A stretch of DNA of 64,000 nt from an uncultured Acidiphilium sp. (GTDB lineage: Bacteria > Bacillota > Clostridia > Christensenellales > Borkfalkiaceae), in assembly GCA_902495325.1 (NCBI GenBank), contig CABUWK010000007.1:9866-73865 (forward strand), read 5' to 3'. The notes beneath the pieces are model-generated. The model saw nothing but the letters and a program-made list of their open reading frames with translations, searched no databases and was not told the DNA's origin. A program made the position numbers and the translations under genes. Below, piece after piece: positions 33,502 through 43,148 of this stretch. Positions within the stretch are counted from its first letter, which is position 1. Every line of letters starts with the position of its first letter.

Positions 33502-34941
33502 TTATTCAACGATATAGGCTTCTTTTTTCGCGGGCGCCGCGTCGAGCTCCGCTTTTTTCTCTTCGTAACCCTTTCTGCCGAGAAGAGCATACGTGGCATT
33601 TTTACCGTTTTCGACCCCCGGCTGATTATACGTGTTCACATGAAGCATTTCGCCCGCGAACGCCGTTTCCATTTCGAAATAATAGATCAGTTCGCCGATC
33701 GTGAACGCGTTGATCTCGGGAAGAACGATCGTGTGGTTCAGTCTCCCCTTTACGGTGAGCGCATATTCCGTCGCCCTTCTTTCGGCGTCGATCAGTTCGT
33801 TCATCGTGTGCCCGCAAAGGAAATGAACGTCCGGGATCTCTTCGCAACCTTCGGAAATAACCACTTCTTTGCGGTAATTTCCCACGGCGAGGAAGGTAAC
33901 GACTTTATCGAACGGACCTTCGGTATAAAGCTGAACCTGGCTGTGCTGGTCGGTCACGCCGAGAGATTTTACGGGCGTCTGTCCGGCATACACGTAATTG
34001 CCGTCGTTATCGACTTCTTTTCCGAGGCTCTCCGCCCAGATCTGGCAATACCAGTCGGCAAAATATTTCAGCCCGTCGCTATAAGGCATCATAACGGAAA
34101 TATTCTTACCTTTTTTCATTGCCGCGACCTGCAACGCCGCATTGATGAGCGCGGGGTTCTTCGTCATGGTGCGGTTTTTGCAGATCTTGTCCGTATAAGC
34201 CGCCCCCGCGAGCATTTCGGCGATATCAATTCCGAGAACCGCCGCAGGAAGAAGCCCGACGGGGCTGAGTTCGGAAAACCTGCCGCCCACGCCGTCCGGA
34301 ATGGTAAACGTTTTGAATCCTTCCTTCCGGGCAAGCCTGATCAGGTTACCTTTTGCGGAAGAAGTGGTCGCAATGACGTGCTCGCTCGCCTTATCGCCGA
34401 GTTTCTGTTTCAGCAGATCGTAAATAATGAGATACTGCGTCATCGTTTCGGACGTCGCGCCGCTCTTCGTGATCACGTTGAAAACCGTTTCCGCGGGATC
34501 GATCACGTCGAGCAGAGCCGCCATTCTCTCGGGATCCACATTGTCTTCCACATAGAATTTCGGACCCTTTCTCACTTTAGCGGGAAGATCGTTGTAATGC
34601 AGGTGGCAAAGCGCCTGGAATACCGCGATGGGACCGAGCGCCGAACCACCGATGCCGAGCACGACGAAATTTTTTGCGCTTTTGCGGATCGCTTTCGCCG
34701 TGGCGTTGATGTCCGCCACGATCTCCGCCTGATTGAACGGAAGATCCATCCATCCGAGCCAGCCCTGCCCGCGCGCGTTCTGCACTTTATCGAACGCGTC
34801 GAGAGCGGACGCTTTCATCTGCGAAAGATCTTTTGCGGTAAATCCCTCTTTTTCTCCGACGAATTCCGCCATCATGTTATTGTAATCGAGTCTGAGCGCC
34901 ATGGACTTTTTCCACGCGCCGTTGTTGTATCTCTTTGCCAT
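33502..34941 (-). CDS. pgi: Glucose-6-phosphate isomerase
   Basis: Interconverts glucose 6-phosphate and fructose 6-phosphate, linking glycogen turnover with glycolysis. The 479 residues show the family motifs: VLGIGGSALGP (near 95), NVITKSGATSET (near 152), EIPDVHFLCGHTMNEL, and NTYNQPGVENGK near 426 with the catalytic Lys. The start at 34941 has GAAGGAG. It lies 74 bases after the sugar isomerase-like gene and ends at a strong terminator ahead of the glgB promoter. A promoter directly upstream is not obvious, so it may be read from the clpC region. Confidence 0.96.
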   Translation of the reverse strand: MAKRYNNGAWKKSMALRLDYNNMMAEFVGEKEGFTAKDLSQMKASALDAFDKVQNARGQGWLGWMDLPFNQAEIVADINATAKAIRKSAKNFVVLGIGGSALGPIAVFQALCHLHYNDLPAKVRKGPKFYVEDNVDPERMAALLDVIDPAETVFNVITKSGATSETMTQYLIIYDLLKQKLGDKASEHVIATTSSAKGNLIRLARKEGFKTFTIPDGVGGRFSELSPVGLLPAAVLGIDIAEMLAGAAYTDKICKNRTMTKNPALINAALQVAAMKKGKNISVMMPYSDGLKYFADWYCQIWAESLGKEVDNDGNYVYAGQTPVKSLGVTDQHSQVQLYTEGPFDKVVTFLAVGNYRKEVVISEGCEEIPDVHFLCGHTMNELIDAERRATEYALTVKGRLNHTIVLPEINAFTIGELIYYFEMETAFAGEMLHVNTYNQPGVENGKNATYALLGRKGYEEKKAELDAAPAKKEAYIVE

Positions 34942-35015
34942 ATTTATTTATCTCCTTCGGCTTGCCTTAGCCTGCCGCATGATCGCGGCTGTATTCGCGG
35001 CGAAACGGTTTCGTT

Positions 35016-35810
35016 TCAACCGAAAATTTTCTTTTTCAGATCTCTTAAATAAGCGAGACTTTCCGTAAATTCGGAAACGTCTCCGTAATCGTTGGTGTAA
35101 ACCTCGATCAGCATGTCTCCCGAAAAACCGACGTCGCTCAGTTTCCCGAACAGTTTTTCGAAATCGAACGTTCCCCTGCCCGGAAGTCGGATCTTTCCGT
35201 TTACGTCCACGTCGGAAAGATGAACGGTGTCGATGCAGCCCGCCATGTCTTCAAGATATTCTTCGTACGGATATCCGCTCAGCCTTGCCTGCTTCACGTC
35301 GAATACGGCGTGAAGACCGGGTGCGTATTTTTTTACTTCGCGGAAAAATCCGGGGTGATTGTAATACGCCCAGTCCACGTTTTCGAGACAAAGGCGGATG
35401 CCGTAACCTTCCGCAAGATCGCAAAGGGCTTGCAGTCGTCTGCCGATCGATTCGAAATCGTCGTAATTCAGGTTGCGCTTGATGCGCGCCTTTCCGTGCA
35501 TCGTATAGTCGGTCGCCCCGAGAAGTTTTCCGACCGAAAGCACGCTTTTAAACCATTCTTCCGCATCTTCCCGCCCGCGCGGGTTGACGGAAAACAGTTC
35601 CGGCTCGAAATTCAACGTAAGCGTGTGTAAAGAATGCACGCGAAGATCCCCGAGCCTGCTTTTTAACAGTTCTCCGTATTCCGGCTTATATTCGCGGAAA
35701 GTTTCGAGAAACACCTCGCACACGCGGGCATCCAACCGGTTCAGCGTTAAAAGAGCGTCTTCGTTATACTGCCGCATGAAAAGAGATGCGGTCGAAATTC
35801 CGATTTCCAT
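35016..35810 (-). CDS. Sugar phosphate isomerase/epimerase-like TIM barrel protein
   Basis: A 264-residue member of the AP endonuclease 2/xylose isomerase-like TIM-barrel group. Metal-binding residues fit the pattern: E at ICLENVDWA (about 150), D-V-K-Q region (AVFDVKQARL), H in IDTVHLSDV, and E in MLIEVYTND near the end. The substrate is unknown, as usual in this group. It starts 3 bases after the clpC stop, without an independent ribosome site, so it is translationally coupled to clpC. Opposite Pgi and the glg genes, a sugar substrate is plausible but not shown. Confidence 0.75.
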   Translation of the reverse strand: MEIGISTASLFMRQYNEDALLTLNRLDARVCEVFLETFREYKPEYGELLKSRLGDLRVHSLHTLTLNFEPELFSVNPRGREDAEEWFKSVLSVGKLLGATDYTMHGKARIKRNLNYDDFESIGRRLQALCDLAEGYGIRLCLENVDWAYYNHPGFFREVKKYAPGLHAVFDVKQARLSGYPYEEYLEDMAGCIDTVHLSDVDVNGKIRLPGRGTFDFEKLFGKLSDVGFSGDMLIEVYTNDYGDVSEFTESLAYLRDLKKKIFG

Positions 35811-35812
35811 TT

Positions 35813-38257
35813 TTATTTTTTGATATACCCGATTTTTCCGTTGTCCGCATACACGGTGATCGTATCTCCGCCGGCGATCCTGCCCGAGATGATCTCTTCG
35901 GACAGCATGTCCTCGATATCCCGCTGGATGGCACGGCGAAGCGGTCTTGCGCCGTATACTTCGTCGTAACCGTCGTTTAAAACCACGTCTTCCGCACTGG
36001 CGGCAATCGTGAGATAAATGTTCTGTTCGAGAAGGCGTTTTTTCAGCTTTTCGAGCAGAATGTCCGCAATGCGGGAACAGTCTTCCCGGGAGAGTTTGCG
36101 GAAAACGATAATGTCGTCCAGACGGTTTAAAAATTCGGGCGAAAACTTCTTTTTCAACGCCTCGTAGATCGTGTCTTTCAGCTCGTCGTCTTCCTCGTCG
36201 TCCGGGGCAAACCCGAAGGACGGTTTCTGATTCACGAGAGACGCCCCCACGTTGGACGTTAAAATGATGATCGTGTTTTTAAAGTTTACAAGTTTCCCCT
36301 TGTTGTCCGTAAGCCGACCTTCGTCGAGGATCTGCAACATCAGATTGAAGATCTCGGGATCGGCTTTTTCGATCTCGTCAAACAGCACGACGGAATATGG
36401 TTTTCTCCGCACGCGGTCGGTCAGCTGTCCCGCCTCTTCGTACCCCACGTATCCCGGGGGCGCGCCGACAAGTTTCGACACGGAATTTTTATCCATGTAT
36501 TCGCTCATGTCGATGCGGATCAGATTGTCCAGGTCGCCGAACACGACGTTCGCAAGGGCTTTCGACAGCTCCGTTTTTCCGACGCCCGTCGGTCCTACAA
36601 AGATAAACGAACCGATCGGTCTGTTCGGATCCTTGATACACGCCCGCGCCCGCTTGATCGCCCGCGCAACGGCGGAAACGGCGGCGTCCTGCCCGATCAC
36701 CCGTTCTCTCAGGTCGTCCTCGAGGTCGGCGAGTTTCTGCATTTCGTCTCCCCCGATCTTCGTCAGAGGGATCTTCGTCCATTCGGAAACGACTTCCGCA
36801 ACTTCTTTTTCGCCGATCGACGGCGTGGAAGAACTGCGCGCTTCCAGCATGCGATCCTCGATCTCGTCGAGTTCGTCGTTGATTCTGAATATCTTTTCGT
36901 TGAGTTCGTCCACAGACTTCGAATCGCCGATCGAGCGGAGGTAATTTCTCTCCTGAATGAGGGAACGTTGTTCGTTCTTCTTTTCGGAATACACCTGCGG
37001 CGTGTAGCAAAACTTCAGTTTTGCTTTCGCGGCGGCTTCGTCGATGATGTCGATGGCTTTATCGGGAAGATTTCTGTCCGTGATATAGCGGTCGGACAGC
37101 GTGACGGCGGCGCGGATCGCCTCGTCCGTAATAATTACTTTGTGATGAGCTTCGTATTTATCCTTGACGCCCTTTAAAATGGCGATCGCGCTTTCCGTAT
37201 CCGGCGCCTCTACCAGAATGGGCTGAAAACGCCGTTCGAGCGCGGGATCCGTTTCGATATATTTGCGGTATTCGTCGAGCGTGGTCGCGCCGATCGTCTG
37301 GATCTCGCCGCGGGCAAGCATCGGCTTTAACATCTCGGCGATATCGAGACTGCTGTCTCCCGTACTGCCCGCACCCATGATATTGTGGATCTCGTCGATA
37401 AAAAGAATGATGTTTCCTTCTTTCACGACGTAATCGATGGCATTTTTGAACCTTTCTTCAAACTCTCCGCGGTATTTCGAACCGGCGAGAAGCCCGGAAA
37501 GATCGAGAGAAAAAATGATCTTATCCCTTAAAGTTTCGGGAACGCTTCCCTTTACGATCTCTAAGGCAAGCCCTTCCACGACCGCGCTTTTGCCGACGCC
37601 CGGTTCGCCTACGAGTACGGGACTGTTTTTCGTCCTTCGCGATAACGACTGGATGATCCTTTCGATCTCTTTCGATCTTCCGATCACGGGATCGAGCCTT
37701 CCCTCTCTCGCTTTTTTCGTCAGATCGTACCCGAATTTCGAAATCGGGCTGTCGTCCGAAATGCTCGGCGAAGGATATTCCTCTTTCGCGTCGCCGGGAT
37801 GAAGATCTTCGTTGCCCGCGGTAGTCGTTTCGATAAATACCTTATCCGAAACTTCCGCCTGCAAACCGTCGAAATCGATCGCCATTTTACGGAGAATGTT
37901 CGTCGCCTGGCAGTCCCTCGTTCTTAAAATGGCAAGGAGAAGATGTTCCGTCGAGACGTACCCGACCTTCGCCGAATACGCGATGGTTTCCGCCTCGTTG
38001 ATCACGCTTTTCGCCCTCGGGGTGAAATCGCCGAGGACGTAATTCGTCGCGAACGTTTTTTGCAGATAGGGGAAATAGTTGGAACGGTTGACCGAAAATT
38101 TCTGCAGGCATTTGCACGCCTCGCAGTTCGGAAGGCTCAGCAGCCCGTACATGACTTCTTCCGTTCCCACATAATCAAGTTTGAATTTCCGGGAGACCAC
38201 CTGGGCGTTCTGGATCGCCTGATAAAGTCCTCTCGTATACTTAACGTTATTATCCAT
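35813..38257 (-). CDS. clpC: ATP-dependent Clp protease ATP-binding subunit, ClpC type
   Basis: A ring-forming Hsp100 unfoldase that feeds proteins to ClpP. The 814 residues contain two N-domain repeats (residues 1-145), AAA domain 1 with GEPGVGKSAVVEG and FIDEIHNIMGAG, a short coiled middle domain, and AAA domain 2 with GPTGVGKTELSKALA and FDEIEKADPE. A ClpP-docking tripeptide is seen in PSFGFAPD (FGF), consistent with partnering ClpP. The usual ctsR, mcsA and mcsB neighbours of clpC are absent, so the operon is reduced. The start at 38257 has only a weak GTGA site. It is followed directly by the sugar isomerase-like gene. Confidence 0.93.
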   Translation of the reverse strand: MDNNVKYTRGLYQAIQNAQVVSRKFKLDYVGTEEVMYGLLSLPNCEACKCLQKFSVNRSNYFPYLQKTFATNYVLGDFTPRAKSVINEAETIAYSAKVGYVSTEHLLLAILRTRDCQATNILRKMAIDFDGLQAEVSDKVFIETTTAGNEDLHPGDAKEEYPSPSISDDSPISKFGYDLTKKAREGRLDPVIGRSKEIERIIQSLSRRTKNSPVLVGEPGVGKSAVVEGLALEIVKGSVPETLRDKIIFSLDLSGLLAGSKYRGEFEERFKNAIDYVVKEGNIILFIDEIHNIMGAGSTGDSSLDIAEMLKPMLARGEIQTIGATTLDEYRKYIETDPALERRFQPILVEAPDTESAIAILKGVKDKYEAHHKVIITDEAIRAAVTLSDRYITDRNLPDKAIDIIDEAAAKAKLKFCYTPQVYSEKKNEQRSLIQERNYLRSIGDSKSVDELNEKIFRINDELDEIEDRMLEARSSSTPSIGEKEVAEVVSEWTKIPLTKIGGDEMQKLADLEDDLRERVIGQDAAVSAVARAIKRARACIKDPNRPIGSFIFVGPTGVGKTELSKALANVVFGDLDNLIRIDMSEYMDKNSVSKLVGAPPGYVGYEEAGQLTDRVRRKPYSVVLFDEIEKADPEIFNLMLQILDEGRLTDNKGKLVNFKNTIIILTSNVGASLVNQKPSFGFAPDDEEDDELKDTIYEALKKKFSPEFLNRLDDIIVFRKLSREDCSRIADILLEKLKKRLLEQNIYLTIAASAEDVVLNDGYDEVYGARPLRRAIQRDIEDMLSEEIISGRIAGGDTITVYADNGKIGYIKK

Positions 38258-38282
38258 ATTTCACAATATTGAGGAGAAACGC

Positions 38283-38302
38283 CGGCGGGTTTTCGCCCGC
38301 CG
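38283..38302 (-). terminator. Hairpin after galU (weak terminator)
   Basis: CGGCGGG (38283-38289) pairs with CCCGCCG (38296-38302). On the minus strand only GCGTTTCTCC follows, so termination would be inefficient. It lies between the galU stop and the clpC start. Confidence 0.4.
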
Positions 38303-38334
38303 TCCGACCTTCGCGTCCGCAACTTTTATAAAGC

Positions 38335-39213
38335 TCAGTCCGCGATCAGTTCTTTCAGGTATTCTTTCAGTTTGCCGCCGAGTTCTTCGTCTCTTAAACC
38401 GTATTCGATGTTTGCTTTCAGGTAACCGAGACGGTCGCCCATGTCGTAACGGGTCCCTTCGAACACATATGCGAGCGCACCGGTCTGTCTCGACTGGATA
38501 TCGAGAGCGTCGGTAAACTGATATTCCCCGTTCGCGCCCGTTTTCAGCCCGCGGATGATATCGAAAATATCGGGGGAACATACGTATCTTCCGAGGGGCG
38601 CAAGATCGCTCTTCGCCTCTTCCCTCTTCGGTTTTTCCGTCACTTTCGTCATACGGAAAACGTTGTCCTCTTCCACTTTATCGTATTCGATGGATGCGTA
38701 TTTGGAGATCACGTCCATACTCACGCGCTTGCAACCGATCACCGTTTTGCCGTATTTCTCATAGACGTCGCACAGCTGACCGATAACCGGTCTGCCGGCA
38801 TTGTACATCACGTCGTCTCCGAAGAGCACGGCAAAGGGTTCGCCCGCCGCAAATTCTTCCGCAAGCCCGATCGCGCTCGCCGTGCCGTTCTGTTCCGTCT
38901 GGATCTTGAAGGTGAAATTCGCCATCGTTTCGGGATATCTGATTTCTTTCAAGTAATCGAGTTTTCCTTTTTCGGTCAGCATTTTTTCAAGCTCCGGCGC
39001 GGGAAGAAAATGGCTTTCCAGCACGTCCTTTTTGTAGCCTACGATAAACAGGATGTCGGTAATGCCGCTTTTCACCACTTCTTCGGAAATGATCTGCAAA
39101 GCCGGCTTATTAAGGATGGGAAGAAGCGGCTTCGGAACGGCTTTGGTGAAAGGTAAAAATCTCGTGCCGTAACCCGCCACGGGAATGACTGCTTTTTTGA
39201 TTTTCTGATTCAT
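38335..39213 (-). CDS. galU: UTP-glucose-1-phosphate uridylyltransferase
   Basis: Makes UDP-glucose from UTP and glucose 1-phosphate for cell-wall and teichoic acid sugars. The 292 residues start VIPVAGYGTRFLPFTKAVPK-like (10-29), the nucleotide-binding loop of the family, then PILNKPALQIISEEV, a VLFGDDVMY segment near 125, and VTEKPKREEA. The start at 39213 has AAGGGG. It lies 63 bases after upp on the same strand. It competes with GlgC for glucose 1-phosphate. Strongly supported. Confidence 0.95.
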   Translation of the reverse strand: MNQKIKKAVIPVAGYGTRFLPFTKAVPKPLLPILNKPALQIISEEVVKSGITDILFIVGYKKDVLESHFLPAPELEKMLTEKGKLDYLKEIRYPETMANFTFKIQTEQNGTASAIGLAEEFAAGEPFAVLFGDDVMYNAGRPVIGQLCDVYEKYGKTVIGCKRVSMDVISKYASIEYDKVEEDNVFRMTKVTEKPKREEAKSDLAPLGRYVCSPDIFDIIRGLKTGANGEYQFTDALDIQSRQTGALAYVFEGTRYDMGDRLGYLKANIEYGLRDEELGGKLKEYLKELIAD

Positions 39214-39276
39214 ATTATTTGCCCCTTAGGATGAATTTTCTTGTGTGTTATCCGTAATGGAACGGATGATGTCCGG

Positions 39277-39906
39277 TTACTTCGTGCCGAACAATCTGTC
39301 GCCGGCGTCACCGAGCCCGGGAACGATATAGGCGTTTTCGTTGAGTTTTTCGTCCAGAGCCGCCACGTAGATATCGACGTCCGGATGAGCCGCCATAACC
39401 GCCTTAACCCCTTCCGGCGCCGCGATCAGGTTCATCAGCTTGATGTCCTTGCATCCGCGGTCCTTCAGAAAACGGATCGCCGCTACCGCGCTGCCGCCCG
39501 TCGCGAGCATCGGATCTACCACGATGATCGTTCTCTGATCGGCATCCACGGGAAGCTTGCAGTAATATTCGACCGGTTTATGGGTGTTCGGATCGCGATA
39601 CAACCCGATATGCCCCACTTTCGCATTGGGAACGAGGGTCAGAATGCCGTTCACCATGCCGAGCCCCGCGCGAAGAATGGGAACGACCCCGATGCTTCTC
39701 CCCGCGACGAAATTGGCTTTCGTACGGCAGATGGGCGTTTCGATCTCCTCTTCTTTCAAAGGAAGATCTCTCGTGACTTCGTATGCCATAAGAAGAGAGA
39801 TCTCTTCCGCAAGCGCTCTGAAATCTTTCGTGCTTGTCGTCGTCATTCTCATCATAGACACTTTGTGCTGAATGAGAGGATGATTCAATACATGTAAGTT
39901 TCCCAT
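39277..39906 (-). CDS. upp: Uracil phosphoribosyltransferase
   Basis: Salvages uracil to UMP using PRPP. The 209 residues show LNHPLIQHKVSMMR at the N-terminus, PILRAGLGMVNG near 80, the PRPP loop DPMLATGGSAVAA (about 130-142) and VPGLGDAGDR near the C-terminus. Start at 39906 with a textbook AAAGGAG site. Its neighbour upstream is rpiB; with the Sua5-type gene this is the usual ywl-upp order of Bacillus. No pyrimidine-responsive PyrR leader is visible. Confidence 0.97.
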   Translation of the reverse strand: MGNLHVLNHPLIQHKVSMMRMTTTSTKDFRALAEEISLLMAYEVTRDLPLKEEEIETPICRTKANFVAGRSIGVVPILRAGLGMVNGILTLVPNAKVGHIGLYRDPNTHKPVEYYCKLPVDADQRTIIVVDPMLATGGSAVAAIRFLKDRGCKDIKLMNLIAAPEGVKAVMAAHPDVDIYVAALDEKLNENAYIVPGLGDAGDRLFGTK

Positions 39907-39996
39907 AATAAACTCCTTTGTTTTCCTTATATGTCATGCCGGATCCGGAAAAACGGAACCGTTATTGAAACCGGGTAAAAATCGTTTCTGCCGCGG

Positions 39997-40017
39997 CGGG
40001 ATCCGGAACGGATCCCG
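39997..40017. other. Hairpin after rpiB
   Basis: CGGGATCCG (39997-40005) and CGGATCCCG (40009-40017) make a 9-bp stem with a GAA loop, nested in a larger CGCCGCG/CCGCGGC arrangement. The nearest minus-strand T run is 15 bases away, so this may only partly terminate transcription between rpiB and upp. Confidence 0.45.
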
Positions 40018-40031
40018 AAGTGCGCGGCGTT

Positions 40032-40487
40032 TTACTTCCGCACGGAATATTTTTCTTCCGTTTCGGTGATCTTCGCGATCCTTGCAAGGTGTCTGCCGCC
40101 CTCGAACGGGGTATTCAGAAACGCTTTCACGATATCGAGAAAAACACCCGGTCCCGTGATTCTTTCCCCGCAGGCGAGAACGTTCGCATTATTGTGCATT
40201 CTCGTGGCGCGCGCGGAAAACTCGTCCGTGCAATGCGCGCAGCGGATCCCTGGCACTTTGTTCGCGACGATACTCATACCGATTCCCGTTCCGCAGATCA
40301 GAATGCCGAAATCGTAATTTCCCGCGGCGACCTCTTCCGCCACTTTCGCACCGTATTCCGCATAGTTGCAGGATTCTTCCGTTTTGGTTCCGAAATCGGT
40401 ATATCCGATCCCGTTTTTTTCCAGGTAATCGATCAGCAGGGGTTTCAGGTGGATCCCCGCGTGATCGCATCCGACAGCGATTTTCAT
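40032..40487 (-). CDS. rpiB: Ribose-5-phosphate isomerase B
   Basis: Interconverts ribose 5-phosphate and ribulose 5-phosphate. The start ATG at 40487 (MKIAVGCDHAG) has GAGGAG directly upstream; a longer frame from 40541 would add an unsupported 18-residue N-terminus. The 151 residues hold the catalytic CGTGIGMSI segment (Cys near residue 66), and NNANVLACG. It lies next to upp and the Sua5-type gene, in a nucleotide/tRNA-linked neighbourhood common in Firmicutes. Together with rpe (54100-54780) it covers two steps of the pentose-phosphate pathway in this window. Confidence 0.95.
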   Translation of the reverse strand: MKIAVGCDHAGIHLKPLLIDYLEKNGIGYTDFGTKTEESCNYAEYGAKVAEEVAAGNYDFGILICGTGIGMSIVANKVPGIRCAHCTDEFSARATRMHNNANVLACGERITGPGVFLDIVKAFLNTPFEGGRHLARIAKITETEEKYSVRK

Positions 40488-40577
40488 TTTATTCTCCTCG
40501 CGCCGTGCGGGAAAAACCGCACCGCGCATAAAACTTTTCAAAATCCGTTATTTTATCTTTATTTTTATAAACTTTAT

Positions 40578-41573
40578 TCAGTCTGCTTTCTTGCAGGCTT
40601 TCGAAAGCCTGTTCATCACGCCGACGTCTACGTCGCTTCCCGTATCCACGACGAACGCGATGACGATATCCGCTTTTTCTTCCGCTTCGTGCAGCTTGTC
40701 GTAAAGATGAAAGGCAATCTCTTCCGCCGTTTTTCCGAGAGAGAGAACGTTTCCGTTTACCCTCTTTGCGATCTCTTCGTCGCACATGAAATAAGGCTTT
40801 TTGCCTTCGGCAAGGGATCTGTCGTACAAAGCCTGAGCCTTTGCGACCTCGTTCCTTTCAAATAACGCCGTTTCGCACTTCGGGCAATAATGGCGATATT
40901 TCATTCCCGGCGCACGGATCTTATCCGTCGGTTTGTTGGCGGAATAAAGGCATTTTCCGACCACTTTCGTGATCATATCCGCCGTGACGAGCCCGCTTCT
41001 CAGAATGATCGGCGTATCCGTCGTCACGTCGAGCACGGTGCTTTCGATGCCGCCCGTACATTGCCCGCCGTCGAGGATCAGAGGGATCTTCCCGTTCAGG
41101 TCCTCGTACACGTGCCATGCGGTCACGGGGCTCGTGTGTTTGGAAACGTTTGCCGACGGCGCCGCCACGGGCACGTTCACCGCTTTCAGAAACTCCTGCG
41201 CCCCGGGATGAGACGGAATGCGGATCCCGACGGTATCAAGCCCGCAGGTAGCGACGGGACTGATCAGTCCTTTGCTCTTGTAAACCATCGTCAGCGGTCC
41301 GGGAAGAAACGCTTCGCGCAGTTTGTAAACGTAGTCATGATCGACGCGTACCAGTTTTTCCACGTCGTAATCTTTATGAACGTGAACGATCAGCGGATTG
41401 TCGGCGGGTCTCCCCTTCGCCTCGTAGATCTTCTTTACCGCCTCGTCGGAATAAGCGATCGCCCCGAGTCCGTAAACCGTTTCCGTCGGAAAGCCGACAA
41501 GCTCATTCCGTAAAATGTAATTCCTTGCAAGATCCAAGGATTTATCGTTGATTTTTAAAACTTCCGTATTCAT
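40578..41573 (-). CDS. L-threonylcarbamoyladenylate synthase (Sua5/YwlC)
   Basis: Makes threonylcarbamoyl-AMP for the t6A modification at position 37 of ANN-decoding tRNAs. At 331 residues this is the two-domain Sua5 type, longer than TsaC: an N-terminal YrdC domain with FPTETVYGLGA (28-38), KGRPADNPLIVHV and SAPSANVSKHTSP, and a C-terminal Sua5 domain from about 225. The start at 41573 is preceded by a GGGAT purine run. dnaB ends 25 bases upstream, so the two are probably cotranscribed. Confidence 0.92.
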   Translation of the reverse strand: MNTEVLKINDKSLDLARNYILRNELVGFPTETVYGLGAIAYSDEAVKKIYEAKGRPADNPLIVHVHKDYDVEKLVRVDHDYVYKLREAFLPGPLTMVYKSKGLISPVATCGLDTVGIRIPSHPGAQEFLKAVNVPVAAPSANVSKHTSPVTAWHVYEDLNGKIPLILDGGQCTGGIESTVLDVTTDTPIILRSGLVTADMITKVVGKCLYSANKPTDKIRAPGMKYRHYCPKCETALFERNEVAKAQALYDRSLAEGKKPYFMCDEEIAKRVNGNVLSLGKTAEEIAFHLYDKLHEAEEKADIVIAFVVDTGSDVDVGVMNRLSKACKKAD

Positions 41574-41598
41574 GATCTTTTATCCCGCAACCCTTTTC

Positions 41599-43083
41599 TC
41601 AACCGAAAATATCATCGATGTTTTCCGACTCTTCCGGCGGAACGGGAACGAAATCGTCCTGCGGTCCGGCGGGTTCTTCTGCGGGGTATTCCTTTTCGCG
41701 ACGGCGGTTTCCTCCCGGAATCTGGGAATCGTCGATATAACTCGCGGGCATGTTGATGAATTTCGACTGCTCGCCTTTAAAGAGAAGTTCGAAGGAATCG
41801 CACTGCCCGGCTCTGTTCTTCGCGAGGATGATCTCCGCGACGTTCTTCTTGACCTTGCCCTGCTCGATCTCCTTTTCTTCCGCCGCTTTGTCCGGGCGGT
41901 GAATGAACATGACGATATCGGCGTCCTGTTCGATTGCGCCCGATTCGCGCAGGTCGGAAAGCTGAGGTCTCTGCCCTTTTCTTGCCGTGATCATACGGGA
42001 AAGCTGAGAAAGCGCGAGCACGGGAACGTCGAGTTCCTTTGCGATCATCTTCAGGCTTCGGGAGATCTCCGTCACTTCCTGTTGTCTCGAATCGCTCTGT
42101 TTCACGGCGTTCATCAGCTGAATGTGGTCGACCACGATAAGGTCGAGCCTGCCCTGGCGGCTTTTGAGCCTGCGGCATTTGGAGAGAATCTCGGGGCAGG
42201 TCGTCATGGAAGTGTCGTCCACGAAAATTTTCGTATCGCCGAGCACTTTACTCGCCGTCCAGAGTTTCTGCCAGTCCTCTTCCTGCAATTTTGCCTTCAA
42301 CGCGTCCTGATTGGAAACGTTTGCGACGGAACAGAGCATTCTCTGCGCGAGTTCTTCCTTCGTCATTTCGAGGGCGAACACGGCGCAGACCGCTTTCTCT
42401 TTGATGGCGACGTTTTCCACGATGTTCATCGCGAGCGTCGTTTTACCGATAGAAGGTCTTGCCGCCAGAATGATGAGGTTTCCCGCATGCAAGCCGTTCG
42501 TCAGATTATCGAGCCCGGTAAAACCCGTTTTCAATCCCTGGAAATAATCTTTGTCTTTCTGAATGTTCTCGAATTTATCGAGGATCCCCTGAAGTTTCCC
42601 CGTAATGTTTTCGAGATTGCTCTTATCCTGTTCTTCGGAGATATCGTAAACGCTCTTTTCGGCAAAAGCGAGAGATCTCGCCTGGTTATCCGAATCGCGG
42701 CATTCGGTAATGATATCCTGCGCCGCTCGCATCAGTTTCCGGAGCGTACCGTCTCTCTGTACGATATCGAGATAGTATTTGTAGTTTGCCGCGGAAGGGG
42801 TGATCCTCGTGAGATCGGACAGATAATCGATCCCGCCCGCCCGTTCGAGCGTCGAATTTTTTTCGAGAGCGTCCGCAAGCGTCACGAGGTCGACCGGCTG
42901 GTTTTTCGCAGCGATGGAAGCCATGGCTTCGAAAATCAGCTTGTGCGATTCCGGATAGAAATCGCTTTCTTTAAGGCTCGATATAATGTCGCTCTGCAAC
43001 TCGCCGTCGATCAGGATCGAACCGAGAACGGCTTGTTCCGCTTCTATGTTGTGTGGCATTTCATTGCCGTTCGCACGAGGCAT
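41599..43083 (-). CDS. dnaB: Replicative DNA helicase
   Basis: The hexameric 5'-3' helicase at the replication fork. The 494 residues have the N-terminal collar (HNIEAEQAVLGS), Walker A ARPSIGKTTLAM (about 210), Walker B LIVVDHIQLM, and the RecA-type core; no intein or insertion is present. The C-terminal tail is acidic and ends DDIFG. The start at 43083 has AAGGAAG. Its loader is likely the DnaC-like ATPase with the DnaD-like protein at 48272-50711, on the opposite strand. Upstream lies pepF. Well supported. Confidence 0.97.
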   Translation of the reverse strand: MPRANGNEMPHNIEAEQAVLGSILIDGELQSDIISSLKESDFYPESHKLIFEAMASIAAKNQPVDLVTLADALEKNSTLERAGGIDYLSDLTRITPSAANYKYYLDIVQRDGTLRKLMRAAQDIITECRDSDNQARSLAFAEKSVYDISEEQDKSNLENITGKLQGILDKFENIQKDKDYFQGLKTGFTGLDNLTNGLHAGNLIILAARPSIGKTTLAMNIVENVAIKEKAVCAVFALEMTKEELAQRMLCSVANVSNQDALKAKLQEEDWQKLWTASKVLGDTKIFVDDTSMTTCPEILSKCRRLKSRQGRLDLIVVDHIQLMNAVKQSDSRQQEVTEISRSLKMIAKELDVPVLALSQLSRMITARKGQRPQLSDLRESGAIEQDADIVMFIHRPDKAAEEKEIEQGKVKKNVAEIILAKNRAGQCDSFELLFKGEQSKFINMPASYIDDSQIPGGNRRREKEYPAEEPAGPQDDFVPVPPEESENIDDIFG

Positions 43084-43148
43084 AATAATCTTCCTTTTCT
43101 TAGATTTTATCTGCGTTTTTTGAGATAATTACGTTTTACGGAACCGAT